Below, piece by piece: positions 63,273 through 64,000 of a stretch of 64,000 nucleotides of DNA. The stretch spans positions 5,704,001 through 5,768,000 of the forward strand of contig NZ_LT629740.1 of the NCBI RefSeq assembly GCF_900105165.1, written 5' to 3'. The notes under the pieces were generated by a model. That model did not search any database and was not told the DNA's origin. It saw only the letters and a list, made by a program, of their open reading frames with translations. The position numbers and the translations under genes are program-made. The stretch is from Mucilaginibacter mallensis (lineage in GTDB: Bacteria; Bacteroidota; Bacteroidia; Sphingobacteriales; Sphingobacteriaceae). Positions within the stretch are counted from its first letter, which is position 1; the number at the start of each line of letters is the position of its first letter.

Positions 63273-64000
63273 ATGGAAGATATAACAGCACGCAGGGGAA
63301 AATTTAACCAATTAGGCAGCATTTATCCTAAGCAAGCATCAGTAAAAACGGGACATGTTATTATAAACGGGGTAAGCTGCTACTGGCTCACACCTGAAAA
63401 ACCGGCACCCAACAAAATAGTTATTCACCTGCATGGCGGGGCTTTTGCGGTGGGCTCTATCCAGTCGCATGAAAGTATGCTTACGCACTTCGCGCATAAA
63501 CTGCAAACCAAAGTCCTGTTTGTTGATTATGCCTTAGCGCCCGAGCTCCCGTATCCAAACGCGCTGAATGATGTGATGAATGTATATACCGCGTTAATTG
63601 CCCAATATCCCGGTTATAAAGTTGATTTTATTGGCGATAGCGCGGGCGCCGGTCTAATCGTATCCGCTGTAGGCGAAATACTTAAAAAGCACATCCAACT
63701 GCCAAACGCTGCCGTATTTATTTCGCCGTGGATCAGTCTGCATTGCGATAACCCATCGCATGAGGATAACCGGGCTATAGATCCTATCCTTAGCCGGGAA
63801 TATTTAAAAAGTTCGGCAAAGGATTATATAGGCAATATCCCTATTGAAATTGTAAGCCCTGAAAATGTGGAACTGAGCGCATTCCCCCCGGTACTGATCA
63901 TGGTAGGCACTAATGAGATCCTGCAGGATGACAGTATTAACTTTTACAACAGCATAAAGGCCATTCAGCCCGCCGCTAAGCTCTCCATTTATGAAAACCA
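63273..64000 (+). CDS. Alpha/beta hydrolase, HSL-like esterase (3' end outside window)
   Basis: Starts at ATG 63273 (MEDITARRGKFNQLG) and is open to the window end (242 residues seen). Oxyanion-hole motif 'IHLHGGAFAVGS', nucleophile elbow GDSAGAG, and the acid region 'VLIMVGTNEILQDDS'. The catalytic His would be beyond the window. The HGGxx form marks the hormone-sensitive-lipase group of carboxylesterases. Substrate unknown. Confidence 0.85.
   Translation, partial: MEDITARRGKFNQLGSIYPKQASVKTGHVIINGVSCYWLTPEKPAPNKIVIHLHGGAFAVGSIQSHESMLTHFAHKLQTKVLFVDYALAPELPYPNALNDVMNVYTALIAQYPGYKVDFIGDSAGAGLIVSAVGEILKKHIQLPNAAVFISPWISLHCDNPSHEDNRAIDPILSREYLKSSAKDYIGNIPIEIVSPENVELSAFPPVLIMVGTNEILQDDSINFYNSIKAIQPAAKLSIYEN

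Overview
The window looks like chromosome of a Bacteroidota bacterium, most likely family Sphingobacteriaceae (Mucilaginibacter/Pedobacter-like). The evidence is a type IX secretion type B (CHU_C) C-terminal domain, Bacteroidota-style RHS proteins with a DUF6443-like region, a GH43/GH35/GH31 glycosidase group, and a promoter of the TTTG / TAnnTTTG class in front of an ArsR gene. No rRNA, tRNA or CRISPR array was seen.

Layout. (1) 1-2.9 kb: the 3' part of an RHS gene, followed by two small membrane-protein genes. (2) 3.3-13.4 kb: a type II secretion / type IV pilus-like machine in two convergent operons. The plus-strand operon encodes a lipoprotein, a GspC/PilP-like protein, a YwqK-like protein, two pseudopilins and GspF. 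The minus-strand operon encodes GspG, prepilin peptidase, GspE, GspD, GspL-like and GspM-like proteins. (3) 14.0-16.6 kb: a large CHU_C surface protein. (4) 17.2-26.1 kb: a two-gene RHS locus with two small membrane-protein genes behind the C-terminal tip. (5) 26.1-33.4 kb: a mobile-element gene set with three XRE regulators, a CHC2/TOPRIM primase-helicase and two overlapping tyrosine recombinase genes, plus about 1.1 kb of palindrome-rich non-coding DNA. (6) 33.4-38.6 kb: a second, tandem copy starting at the same base inside the RHS core and including the RHS tip. It is cut in its primase gene by an IS21-family element (38.6-41.2 kb). (7) 41.2-49.3 kb: a glycosidase locus, with a GH2 beta-galactosidase truncated by the IS, a GH43-GH35 fusion and a GH31 enzyme, and two LacI-type operator palindromes between the divergent genes. 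(8) 49.5-64 kb: ordinary chromosomal genes (MarR, ArsR plus SRPBCC, two SDRs, a PanE-like reductase, an acyltransferase, a lipase-maturation-factor protein with an in-frame TAG, a BamA-like protein, two Crp/Fnr regulators, an alpha/beta hydrolase). They are separated by families of palindromic intergenic repeats.

Most interesting reading: the 8,509-bp unit from 24,894 to 33,402 begins inside the conserved RHS codons for YLYNGKEL. It carries a complete RHS C-terminal tip, two possible immunity genes, regulators, a primase and two recombinases, and a second copy begins at exactly the same RHS base at 33,403. This is what an integrative element would look like if it used the conserved RHS core as its attachment site and replaced the toxin tip on integration. 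That model is inference. A plain tandem duplication, or an element bounded more narrowly at about 26.15-32.98 kb, remains possible.
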